From NCBI GenBank assembly GCA_024650095.1, contig JANKMV010000041.1, positions 1 to 11,054 on the forward strand: a stretch of 11,054 nt of DNA. The letters are read 5' to 3'. The notes under the pieces are model-generated. The model did not search any database, was not told where the DNA came from, and saw only the letters and a list, made by a program, of their open reading frames with translations. Each line of letters opens with the position of its first letter. The first letter of the stretch is position 1. This document shows, one piece after another, positions 1-6,422 of the stretch. Made by a program: the position numbers and the translations under genes. The DNA comes from Bacillota bacterium. Its GTDB lineage: Bacteria; Bacillota; Dethiobacteria; Dethiobacterales; Dethiobacteraceae.

Positions 1-278
1 GGAGCACTGGGTTTAACTAAGATCGGATTCATATGGACGGTGGCTTCGATACCAGCCGCTTCCGCCTGTTCACCTTGGGCCCGTCCTATTTCGCCACCAT
101 CCAAGGTCACGTAGGAGTTGAGCGCCATGTTCCAACTCTTAAAGGGCGCCACCCGGTATCCGTCGCGCGCAAAAATCCGGCACAAACCCGCAGCGATTGC
201 GCTTTTACCCACATGCGAAGCCGTACCTTGTACCATAATGGTCACAGCTAGTTTTTTTTCTGCTTGCTGATCGTGCAT
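1..278 (-). CDS. cobQ: Cobyric acid synthase CobQ/CbiP, N-terminal part (truncated by window edge)
   Basis: Known role: a cytoplasmic glutamine- and ATP-dependent amidotransferase that amidates four carboxyl groups of adenosylcobyrinic acid a,c-diamide to give cobyric acid, late in cobalamin synthesis. About 92 residues are visible of roughly 500 usual for the family. The synthetase P-loop reads [11 protein letters not shown] (about residues 16-26), followed by [30 protein letters not shown] and MNPIL, all typical CobQ landmarks. I chose the ATG at 278 because GGGGAG lies just upstream; an in-frame ATG at 236 sits right before the P-loop and has less support. The usual FK(A/S)QNM motif reads FKSWNM here. 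The gene diverges from the membrane-protein gene at 389, and I see no riboswitch in its short leader. The glutaminase half is outside the window. Identification is secure for the part seen. Confidence 0.93.
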   Translation of the reverse strand, partial: MHDQQAEKKLAVTIMVQGTASHVGKSAIAAGLCRIFARDGYRVAPFKSWNMALNSYVTLDGGEIGRAQGEQAEAAGIEATVHMNPILVKPSA

Positions 279-305
279 CGGCTATCTCCCCTTGGCTTAG
301 ATAAA

Positions 306-334
306 ATTATAAATAAGTACAGCTAAAAATTGAT
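306..334 (-). promoter_or_regulatory. Possible sigma-A promoter for cobQ (weak)
   Basis: On the minus strand a perfect TATAAT lies at 311-306, about 28 bases ahead of the cobQ start, which would leave a leader of roughly 20 bases. The -35 position (334-329, ATCAAT) matches the consensus poorly. The element overlaps the promoter proposed for the divergent gene, so the two could interfere. This is inferred from sequence only. Confidence 0.3.
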
Positions 335-359
335 GGCCATTTATTCTTTTGGGTACAAT
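330..359 (+). promoter_or_regulatory. Probable sigma-A promoter for the RCK_C membrane protein gene
   Basis: TTGATG (330-335) and TACAAT (354-359) are separated by 18 bases and lie about 30 bases before the start codon at 389. Both hexamers are close to the sigma-A consensus. The 110-base divergent region holds this promoter and the weaker one facing cobQ. Confidence 0.5.
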
Positions 360-388
360 CAGGGTAACGAACAAGGAGGTTTTACTCC

Positions 389-1060
389 ATGCTGGTGGAA
401 CTACCACTACTTATTCTTGTTTTTACTCTGCTTTTTTTAATTGTAGAAGTGGCAACGGTCATGTTGGTCCTTACGGGTCTCGATCGAGACACCGCTCGTT
501 TTCAAGCCATTTCCATTATTACAGGTTCGGGATATACCACCTCTGAGTCTGAACTGGTTTGTCGACATCCTGTGCGCAGAAAAATAGCTATGTTCTTAAT
601 GGTGTCAGGTAGCATAGCGTTGGCCGTTATTATTTCTATTTTAGTGCGCATTCTCGGTGGGGAACTATCCGGCATTGATTTGTTTACCGCTATCGTAATT
701 TTACTCGTCATCATTTTAGTCTTTCGCAGTCCACGCGTGCTACATTTTTTGGATGTCTATTTGGAAAAACAAATCATGAAACAACCATATATTCATAAGC
801 GAACGGTGGAAGAGCTACTTAAAATTGATGAAAATTTTAGTATCGCTGAAATCCAACTCAGTCAAACGGCACCCTGGGTGGACAAGACACTAGGCGAAAC
901 ACGCCTACGGGATCTGGGGGTTTTGGTTCTCTCCATCCGGCGACGTGACGGCAATGTTATTCGCGCTCCCCGTGGTGTTGATGTCCTGCGACAAGGAGAC
1001 ATCCTCTTAGTCTACGGCCGGCCTCGCTTCATCTCCGAGATCATCGAGTTGATTACCTGA
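389..1060 (+). CDS. Small membrane protein with C-terminal RCK_C (TrkA-C) domain
   Basis: 223 residues. Hydrophobic segments lie at about 5-30, 66-88 and 95-113. The stretch between the first two (about 38-55) contains FQAISIITGSGYTTSESE. From about 140 to 222 there is an RCK_C/TrkA-C fold (LGETRLRDLGVLVLSIRR, then a GDILLVYG ending strand), the regulatory domain found in K+ transport subunits and channels. No Rossmann RCK_N domain is present. The start ATG is set by AAGGAGG eight bases upstream. Known of the family: RCK_C domains bind small ligands, in several Firmicute proteins cyclic di-AMP, and control ion flux. I infer a membrane-bound ion-transport or sensing protein, perhaps for potassium; the substrate is not shown by the sequence. 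It stands alone on the plus strand between cobQ and btuD, and its last 54 bases overlap the end of btuD antisense. Confidence 0.8.
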   Translation: MLVELPLLILVFTLLFLIVEVATVMLVLTGLDRDTARFQAISIITGSGYTTSESELVCRHPVRRKIAMFLMVSGSIALAVIISILVRILGGELSGIDLFTAIVILLVIILVFRSPRVLHFLDVYLEKQIMKQPYIHKRTVEELLKIDENFSIAEIQLSQTAPWVDKTLGETRLRDLGVLVLSIRRRDGNVIRAPRGVDVLRQGDILLVYGRPRFISEIIELIT

Positions 1061-2314
1061 CAATCTGAATTGCTCCGTTAAGGCCCGGTATAGCTGTGTT
1101 TTTTCTGTAAGAACGATACCCTTTTCTTTCACAAGGTTTAACAATTTTTGACCCTCGCCAGCGGTAAAGTCCCGATTCTGTTCCTGTTTTTCTTCTAATA
1201 CATACACAGGTTTACCCTCGTTTGCCGCTGCTAAGGCCGCCTCTAAATTGAGCAAATTGCCATGTCCTAGGGGAATTTCTGCCAGGATAACAGCCTGAGC
1301 TTTTTGCATCATGGCCACATTATCCGTGTGACGCTCTGGAGAGATGGACGAGAAAGGTGCCTCTGATACCAGAGGCAAACCCAGTGCCCGTGCCGCTTCC
1401 CAGTCACTGTCACCCACATTGAGTACACCTACTGTCACGTCGTAGCCAGCTTCACACAAATCACGTAATAATTCACCACCACTCCCACCGCCGGCTATCA
1501 CATGAACTTGTTCATCTTTGGGAGCGGGACCATTGCCACGACCTGAGAGAAGAGAAACTTGTGGTGTACCAAAGACAGGATGCGGCGTAATCAATACCCT
1601 TGTGCCGTAAACCGTTTCAATATTGTCCGCAGTCAGCACTTCGGTTGCGGGACCACACGCCCGAATCTTACCATGATGAACCAAGACGAGTTCGTTACAA
1701 TAGTAAGCGGCTAAGTTTAAATCATGTAAAACGGCGACCACCGTTAATCCTTCCACGGTACTTAATCGTTTCACTAAATCGAGAATTTCTTGTTGATAGC
1801 CAATATCAAGATGCGAAGTGGGCTCGTCAAGTAGGAGCACCTCCGGTTGCTGTGCCAGTGCGCGCGCAATGGTTACCCGTTGGCGTTCTCCGCCACTCAG
1901 TTCGGTAATACTACGCTTACGTAAATGAATACAACCCGTGACTTCTAATGCTTGACGAACAATTTCGTAGTCTTCCAAAGATTCGGCCTGAAAGCGGCCA
2001 AGATAAGGCGCGCGTCCCATCAGCACTACATCTTCCACCGTAAACTGGTAACCTGCATTGGTATCCTGGGCGACCACTGCCATGGTTCGGGCAAGCGTTT
2101 TTTGCGTCAGACTATCTAATGATTGCTCACCTAAAACCACACACCCAGCGGTGGGTTTTAAGATGCGTGAAAGTAATTTTAAGAGCGTGGTTTTACCACT
2201 ACCGTTAGGTCCAATAATACCAACAAAAGTACCAGGCGACACCTGGAATGTGGTGCCGTCTAGTACTTTATGGCTGCCATAGGTGAAGGATAAATCTTGA
2301 ATTTCTATTTTCAT
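1007..2314 (-). CDS. btuD: Corrinoid/siderophore-type ABC importer ATPase with extra C-terminal domain (BtuD)
   Basis: 435 residues; it energises corrinoid import through BtuC at the inner face of the membrane. The ATPase domain (about 1-255) has Walker A GPNGSGKTT (35-43), Q-loop Gln83, signature LSGGE (139-143), Walker B LLLDEP (160-165) and H-loop His197, so it should be active. BtuD/FecE ATPases usually stop near 255-270. Here a further ~165 residues follow, starting VHVIAGGGSGGELLRD (270-285), with a Gly-rich turn, alternating strands and helices and an HGN motif (351-353). It looks like a Rossmann-type domain, perhaps LOG/SLOG-like, but I do not recognise it firmly. The ATG at 2314 is preferred over longer in-frame starts: GAGGTGG precedes it and btuC stops ten bases upstream. 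The substrate is inferred as B12 from the riboswitch ahead of btuF; iron-siderophore systems share this ATPase type. The 3' end overlaps the convergent gene. Confidence 0.9.
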   Translation of the reverse strand: MKIEIQDLSFTYGSHKVLDGTTFQVSPGTFVGIIGPNGSGKTTLLKLLSRILKPTAGCVVLGEQSLDSLTQKTLARTMAVVAQDTNAGYQFTVEDVVLMGRAPYLGRFQAESLEDYEIVRQALEVTGCIHLRKRSITELSGGERQRVTIARALAQQPEVLLLDEPTSHLDIGYQQEILDLVKRLSTVEGLTVVAVLHDLNLAAYYCNELVLVHHGKIRACGPATEVLTADNIETVYGTRVLITPHPVFGTPQVSLLSGRGNGPAPKDEQVHVIAGGGSGGELLRDLCEAGYDVTVGVLNVGDSDWEAARALGLPLVSEAPFSSISPERHTDNVAMMQKAQAVILAEIPLGHGNLLNLEAALAAANEGKPVYVLEEKQEQNRDFTAGEGQKLLNLVKEKGIVLTEKTQLYRALTEQFRLSGNQLDDLGDEARPAVD

Positions 2315-2324
2315 AGCGACCACC

Positions 2325-3359
2325 TCACAAGCGAATTTCGCTTTTCTTTTTTCGTAAAAGATAAATGAAAAACGGTGCGCCGACAAAGGCGGTGATAATT
2401 CCCACAGGAATCTCTTTGGGGGCCATGGCTGTGCGCGCCACCACATCGGCCCACACTAAGAAGGAAGCGCCTACTAGGGCAGAGGATGGCAGCAGTATGC
2501 GATGATCCGAACCTGTAACGATACGAACAGCATGAGGAATAATTAAACCCACAAAGCCAATCATACCGCTCACGGAAACGGCAGCAGCTGTAACCAGTGA
2601 TGCAACCACCAGAAGAATTTTTTTCGTTACCTCTACATTAACTCCCAAGCTGAGGGCAGCCTCTTCCCCCATCAGCAGCACGTTCAAATCGCGTGCATAT
2701 GCGTACAAAATGGCAAAGCCCAGCAGTAAATATGGCAGAACAAACCATATTTCCGTCCAGGAACGCATCATTAACCCTCCCGATAACCAGAAGAAGATGC
2801 CCTGCATACTTTCTCCCGACAACACCATCAAAAGGGAAATTACAGCAGAAAGAAAGCTAGAGACCACCACTCCAGCCAATAGCAAGGTAACAACGGGAAC
2901 CTGACCACCAATTCTTGCTAGATTATAGACAAAGAACATAGCCAAAAAAGCCCCGACAAAGGCAAAAAGCGGAATCATCTGCGGAAAGTTTAATTGATAA
3001 AGCTGCCGCAGGAGCATGGCGAGGGTGGCACCCGTAGCAGCACCACTAGATACACCAATGGTAAAGGGATCCGCCAGTGGGTTGCGCAATAACCCTTGAA
3101 ACGTTACACCCGCTGAGGCCAGTGAGGCACCAATCAAAGCCGCAAGCAGTACTCTTGGGAGCCGCAGATTCCAGATAATGGCTGTGGTGGTGCGGGGAAT
3201 ATCACTACTATCAAACAAACCCGTCAAGCGGGAAAAGATAACGCGAAAGGTTTCCCCAGGGGGGACGGCTACCGCACCAATGGCGGTAGCCATAACTACA
3301 GAAACAACAAGGACTGAAAACAATGATAGATAGAGGAGAAACTTATGTTCACGTTTCAT
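2325..3359 (-). CDS. btuC: ABC importer permease, FecCD/BtuC family
   Basis: 344 residues, normal for the family, and strongly hydrophobic throughout, as expected for a permease with about ten membrane helices working as a dimer. Family landmarks are visible: RLPRVLLAALIGASLA (66-81), GVTFQGLLRNPLADP (84-98), and near the C-terminus GMIGFVGLIIPHAVR, the region that contacts the ATPase. Its role is to pass the ligand delivered by BtuF across the cytoplasmic membrane. The start ATG at 3359 lies two bases after the btuF stop (TAACCATG). There is no good Shine-Dalgarno sequence, so translation is probably coupled to btuF. The B12 assignment rests on the riboswitch and on BtuF; sequence alone cannot separate it from siderophore permeases. 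Confidence 0.92.
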   Translation of the reverse strand: MKREHKFLLYLSLFSVLVVSVVMATAIGAVAVPPGETFRVIFSRLTGLFDSSDIPRTTTAIIWNLRLPRVLLAALIGASLASAGVTFQGLLRNPLADPFTIGVSSGAATGATLAMLLRQLYQLNFPQMIPLFAFVGAFLAMFFVYNLARIGGQVPVVTLLLAGVVVSSFLSAVISLLMVLSGESMQGIFFWLSGGLMMRSWTEIWFVLPYLLLGFAILYAYARDLNVLLMGEEAALSLGVNVEVTKKILLVVASLVTAAAVSVSGMIGFVGLIIPHAVRIVTGSDHRILLPSSALVGASFLVWADVVARTAMAPKEIPVGIITAFVGAPFFIYLLRKKKSEIRL

Positions 3360-3361
3360 GG

Positions 3362-4297
3362 TTATTCTGTAAAGACACGATAAAGTTCTTCTAGACCCTG
3401 CACATAACGCGGCCCTGGACGCGTTACAACACTGCCGTTTACATCAAAGACTTTATCATTTTTAACGGCCGCGAGGTCTTTCCAAGCGTCCTTAGCCAAT
3501 ACTTGGTCTCGCATTGGCCACGTATTAATAAGGATCTCAGGATTCAGCTCAAAAAACGCTTCTTCAGAAACTTGAAAATAGCTAGAGCCTAAAGCAGCGG
3601 CCAAATTATTGCCACCGGCTGTGGCGATCATTTCTGAAACAAATTCACCCTCGCCGACAGTGTAAAGAGCATCTGTATCAATGAGTACAAACACGTTGGC
3701 ACGTTCGTCTGCAGGGATGGCTGCAACCTTCGCTTCCAACGCGGCACGATCCACTTGCAATGATGCAACTAAACTTTCACCGATCTCCTTAGCGTCAATG
3801 ATTTCAGCGACTTGAATAATGGATCCTTCAATTTCATCGAGCGTTTGTGGATCCACCACAAAGTAAGCCACGCCTGCATCTTCAAGGAACGATAAAGATT
3901 GTTGGAGTGTTTCACTTTTGCCAACTAATACTAAATCCGGTTCTAATGAAAGAATTTTTTCAGTATTAAGGTTAAACAAATCGCCCACCTGATCTTTCGT
4001 GGTCGCCTCGGCGGGATAATCACAATAGGTTGTGACGCCAACAACGCGATCTCCTGCCTCAAGTGCAAAACTAATTTCTGTCAAACTGGGCATGAGGGAG
4101 ACAATACGCCCAGGCCTGCTCTCAAGCGTAACTTCGCGACCCGCGGCATCAGTCACCGTCATGGGATACGCTGCGTTCGTGGGATCATTTTCCCCTTCAT
4201 CGGGTGTTTCCTTACCCTCTTGCTGACCGCAACCAACGGCCAAAGTAAGTATTAGAATCACCATCATCATTACCATAAACCATTTTCTTTTACCCAT
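3362..4297 (-). CDS. btuF: Corrinoid-binding lipoprotein of the ABC importer (BtuF)
   Basis: 311 residues. The N-terminus is a lipoprotein signal: charged MGKRK, a Met/Leu/Ile-rich core, then LAVGC with the lipidated Cys at position 23, followed by an acidic Gly/Glu-rich linker to about 43. The mature part matches class III binding proteins of the BtuF/FhuD type: VTDAAGREVTL (48-58), RIVSLMPSLTEISFALEAGDRVVGVTTYCDYP (64-95), and TEKILSLEPDLVLVG (112-126). Known role: it captures the substrate outside the membrane and docks on the BtuC dimer. The start is set by AAGGAGG ten bases before the ATG. It is the first gene of a btuF-C-D operon, and the leader upstream carries a cobalamin riboswitch, which is the main evidence that the ligand is a corrinoid. 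Confidence 0.92.
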   Translation of the reverse strand: MGKRKWFMVMMMVILILTLAVGCGQQEGKETPDEGENDPTNAAYPMTVTDAAGREVTLESRPGRIVSLMPSLTEISFALEAGDRVVGVTTYCDYPAEATTKDQVGDLFNLNTEKILSLEPDLVLVGKSETLQQSLSFLEDAGVAYFVVDPQTLDEIEGSIIQVAEIIDAKEIGESLVASLQVDRAALEAKVAAIPADERANVFVLIDTDALYTVGEGEFVSEMIATAGGNNLAAALGSSYFQVSEEAFFELNPEILINTWPMRDQVLAKDAWKDLAAVKNDKVFDVNGSVVTRPGPRYVQGLEELYRVFTE

Positions 4298-4324
4298 TTT
4301 TCTTTATCCTCCTTGTGGCTGAAA

Positions 4325-4402
4325 TTAAAAAATCCCAGCACTCGGACTGAGAAAGTATAAAAAAAACACGTTTCCCTTGACCCGAGGGCACGATACTGCT
4401 GG
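4325..4402 (-). terminator. Candidate riboswitch-controlled terminator (distal), btuF leader
   Basis: In the RNA sense (minus strand), CCGAGTGCTGGG (4345-4334) is followed by ATTTTTTAA. Its partners lie just after the aptamer: CCAGCA (4402-4397) pairs with TGCTGG and CTCGG (4386-4382) pairs with CCGAG, leaving a ten-base bulge on the 5' arm and a long loop. The CCGAGTG half can instead pair with CACTCGG inside the aptamer (4467-4461), which would be an antiterminator-like alternative. Pairing was worked out by eye. Confidence 0.35.
4359..4392 (-). terminator. Candidate proximal terminator in btuF leader
   Basis: On the minus strand CGTGCCCT (4392-4385), loop CGGGTCA and AGGGAAACG (4377-4369) form a short stem with a small internal loop. 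Two bases later comes a run of eight T (4366-4359). The stem is modest (about seven pairs). It shares bases with the distal terminator, so only one of the two can form at a time. Confidence 0.35.
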
Positions 4403-4558
4403 TGAACAGGCAGGTTTCCTGGCTTACCGATCATTGCTTCACAGCACCTTCCCCGGTAAACCGAGTGGCATTTTGCTGTAAAACTCACGGATACAGTGGC
4501 GGGACCGCTCAGGCTTTTACCTGATTCCCTTTATGCTCAAAGGAGCACCTGTTTCCAC
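4402..4558 (-). ncRNA. Cobalamin riboswitch aptamer (B12 box) upstream of btuFCD
   Basis: Read on the minus strand, the segment has the ordered landmarks of the adenosylcobalamin-type riboswitch: GGTGCTCC, AAAGGGAA, GTCCCGCCACTGT, and the B12 box AGCCAGGAAACCTGCC (4424-4409). The outer helix closes with AACAGG (4553-4548) pairing to CCTGTT (4410-4405), extended by GTG/CAC. It lies about 100 bases before btuF in the same orientation and fills most of the 318-base gap between rluB and btuF. Known behaviour: binding of the cobalamin reduces expression of transport or synthesis genes. The subclass preference (adenosyl- or methyl-/aquocobalamin) cannot be decided by eye. Confidence 0.93.
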
Positions 4559-4578
4559 GCGTTATTGGATTTGTTTTC

Positions 4579-4607
4579 ATTCTATCAGAAGTAAACGTTT
4601 AGCACAA
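4579..4607 (-). promoter_or_regulatory. Candidate promoter for the riboswitch-btuFCD transcript
   Basis: TTGTGC (4607-4602) and TAGAAT (4584-4579) are spaced by 17 bases. The predicted start, near 4572, falls just ahead of the aptamer. The -35 lies only about nine bases past the rluB stop codon and no terminator is visible there, so some read-through from rluB is possible. Confidence 0.45.
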
Positions 4608-4615
4608 GCCTTGTT

Positions 4616-5341
4616 TTAGTACTCCATGCCCACTTCCCGCATCAAGCCCTTTACCTCTGCGGTGCGTAAGCGACGCCAGGTGCCGGAGGGCACACCTGTT
4701 AGGGTTAAAGATCCCACACGCACACGCTTCAGTGATACTACAGGATGATTAACCGCTTCAAGCATACGGCGCACTTGGCGATTTCGTCCTTCTTTAATAA
4801 TGAGGGCTAGTGTGGATGTGGGCTGACCACCTCTAACAAGTCGCACCTTGGCTGGCGCCGTCATGCCATCATCTAACTTAACCCCTTTTTCCAGCAATGT
4901 TAAAGTCTCATTGGTAGGCACGTCATGCACTCGAGCTACATATTCCTTTTCCACGCCATAAGAGGGATGAGTGAGACGGTTAGCCAATTGCCCATCATTT
5001 GTCATCAGTAACAAACCACTGGTATCTAAATCCAAGCGACCCACAGGAAATACTCGTGTGCCCACGTCATTAACTAATTCTTTGACTGTCTGCCGACCGT
5101 ACGGGTCATGTAACGTCGTCACATAGCCTACGGGTTTATAAAGTAAAATATATTCTTTTTTTGCTACGATCCGCACGGGACGGTTGTCCACTTCGACTTT
5201 ATCCACAGCTGGATCAACGGTCACTCCCATCTTCGTAACGGTTTGGCCGTTGACGGTAACGCGTCCATCACGGATCATTTGTTCTCCCGCGCGACGAGAC
5301 GCGATACCTGACATAGCTATGAATTTTTGCAATCTGATCAT
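4616..5341 (-). CDS. rluB: Ribosomal large-subunit pseudouridine synthase, RluB/RsuA family
   Basis: 241 residues, normal for the family. An S4 RNA-binding domain occupies about 1-50 (MIRLQKFIAMSGIASRRAGE, then GRVTVNGQ). The catalytic domain follows: LLYKPVGYVTT (67-77), the active-site motif GRLDLDTSGLLLMTNDG with catalytic Asp104, then THP, EKEY and the late EGRNRQVRRML. It converts uridine to pseudouridine, most likely in 23S rRNA; the RluB name follows from its position after spmB, as I recall for Bacillus. AGAGGAG stands nine bases before the ATG. It is the last gene of the dacB-spmA-spmB-ridA-rluB run and starts 21 bases after the RidA-family gene. Confidence 0.92.
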   Translation of the reverse strand: MIRLQKFIAMSGIASRRAGEQMIRDGRVTVNGQTVTKMGVTVDPAVDKVEVDNRPVRIVAKKEYILLYKPVGYVTTLHDPYGRQTVKELVNDVGTRVFPVGRLDLDTSGLLLMTNDGQLANRLTHPSYGVEKEYVARVHDVPTNETLTLLEKGVKLDDGMTAPAKVRLVRGGQPTSTLALIIKEGRNRQVRRMLEAVNHPVVSLKRVRVGSLTLTGVPSGTWRRLRTAEVKGLMREVGMEY

Positions 5342-5362
5342 GTGTATTGACTCCTCTTTATA

Positions 5363-5818
5363 TCATTGGACAAGTTCAAAAATGAGTTCTACTTCTACTG
5401 TCGCATTGAGTGGTAAAGCGGCGACACCAACGGCACTGCGTGCATGTCCCTCGTCAAAGAGGCCCCCTAACAATTCTGAGGCACCATTGACCACTTTGGC
5501 CTGCTGGGTAAAATCTGGCAAGCAGTTCACAAAGCCGGTTACTTTGACCACCCGCTTCACTTGCGTTAAGTCACCAACCACGTGCTTTACAGCTGCCAGC
5601 GCATTCAATACACAAAGGCGTGCTGCTTGGTAGCCATCGTCAATCGTTACGTCCGCTCCAACCTTACCCGTATAACGCAAACGACCCTCCGCCATTGGAA
5701 GTTGGCCGGAGGTGTAAACAAACTGCCCAGAACGGATGGCAGGAACATAGGCGCCTACTGGAACGGCAACCTCCGGTAGTAGCTCGTCCATTGCCTGTAG
5801 TTTTTCCTCAATGCCCAT
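5363..5818 (-). CDS. RidA (YjgF/YER057c/UK114) family protein, longer subfamily
   Basis: 151 residues, longer than classical RidA (about 125-130). Typical RidA proteins are cytoplasmic trimers that hydrolyse reactive enamine/imine intermediates from pyridoxal-phosphate enzymes. The key arginine and glutamate appear to be kept: ARSAVGVAALPLNATVEVE holds Arg127 and Glu142, spaced as the Arg105/Glu120 pair of E. coli RidA. Other landmarks are FVYTSGQLP (33-41), VVKVTGFVNCLPDF (90-103) and KVVNGASELL (108-117), which suit the subfamily with an N-terminal extension. The ATG at 5818 is chosen because AAGGGAG lies upstream; a longer in-frame start at 5851 has no such signal. It lies between spmB and rluB in the same direction, probably co-transcribed. 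The substrate is unknown. Confidence 0.9.
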   Translation of the reverse strand: MGIEEKLQAMDELLPEVAVPVGAYVPAIRSGQFVYTSGQLPMAEGRLRYTGKVGADVTIDDGYQAARLCVLNALAAVKHVVGDLTQVKRVVKVTGFVNCLPDFTQQAKVVNGASELLGGLFDEGHARSAVGVAALPLNATVEVELIFELVQ

Positions 5819-5879
5819 TTTATACACTCCCTTACCGTTTCTTTCCATCATACAGGATTAAACCGCACGGTGCAAGTTG

Positions 5880-6416
5880 TTAGCCAAAGACCTTACTACA
5901 AATGAAAACGGCGGCCACAAATGCCGTAAAATCAGCCAATAAGCCCACACTTAAAGCATGACGAGTTTTGCGGATACCAACGGAACCGAAATATACGGTC
6001 AAAACAAAAAAAGTGGTATCTGTGCTGCCTTGCATAGTGGAAGCCAGCCGCCCAATAAAGGAGTCGGGGCCATAAGAATTTAGAATCTCTGCCGTAACCC
6101 CTAAGGCGCCACTACCGGAGAGGGGACGCATTAAGGCGAGGGGAATAATTTCTCCTGGCACATTAAAACGTGTTAGAAGGGGTGCTAGAAGAGTGATAAG
6201 TAAATCGATGGCCCCTGAAGCGCGTAAAAGGCCAATGGCAACCAACATGGCAACTAAGTAGGGGATTAGCGTGACGGATGTGCTAAACCCCTCCTTGGCG
6301 CCTTCAACAAAAGTATCAAAGACATCAACCTTTTTACTAGCAGCATACACAAGAATGATAAATATAAAGACGGGGATAATCCAAGCAGCAACGCTTTGTA
6401 CAATAAATTGCAGCAC
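5880..6416 (-). CDS. spmB: Spore maturation protein B
   Basis: About 178 residues from the GTG at 6416, matching the usual SpmB length. It is a multi-pass membrane protein of the nucleoside-recognition (Gate) type: hydrophobic N-terminus, KKVDVFDTFVEGAKEGF, RPLSGSGALG, GSTDTTFFVLTVYFGSVG and a hydrophobic C-terminus. Known: with SpmA and DacB it is needed for normal spore cortex and core dehydration; the mechanism is unclear. Start choice: the ORF runs back in frame to a TTG at 6422 that touches the spmA stop, but GGAGG would then be only three bases away. The GTG at 6416 has a nine-base spacing and fits better. If TTG is used the protein gains two residues. The gene is in the same frame as spmA with only a TAG between. 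Confidence 0.9.
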   Translation of the reverse strand: MLQFIVQSVAAWIIPVFIFIILVYAASKKVDVFDTFVEGAKEGFSTSVTLIPYLVAMLVAIGLLRASGAIDLLITLLAPLLTRFNVPGEIIPLALMRPLSGSGALGVTAEILNSYGPDSFIGRLASTMQGSTDTTFFVLTVYFGSVGIRKTRHALSVGLLADFTAFVAAVFICSKVFG

Positions 6417-6422
6417 TTCCAA

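Noticed and set aside
940-1006. Hairpin GATGTC/GACATC downstream of the btuD stop as its terminator
   Set aside because: No T-run follows it on the minus strand and it lies inside the coding sequence of the plus-strand gene.
1600-1908. 102-codon plus-strand frame inside btuD, and similar long frames opposite btuC, rluB, spmA and dacB
   Set aside because: All lie antisense to well-supported genes, lack ribosome-binding sites and show no protein-family features.
2315-2446. Longer N-terminus for BtuD starting at 2446
   Set aside because: It would overlap the btuC end by about 120 bases and adds residues absent from the family; the ATG at 2314 has a proper ribosome-binding site and the ATPase domain starts there.
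4270-4488. 72-codon minus-strand reading frame through the btuF leader
   Set aside because: It runs through the riboswitch and terminator structures and overlaps the btuF start; the RNA element explains the sequence.
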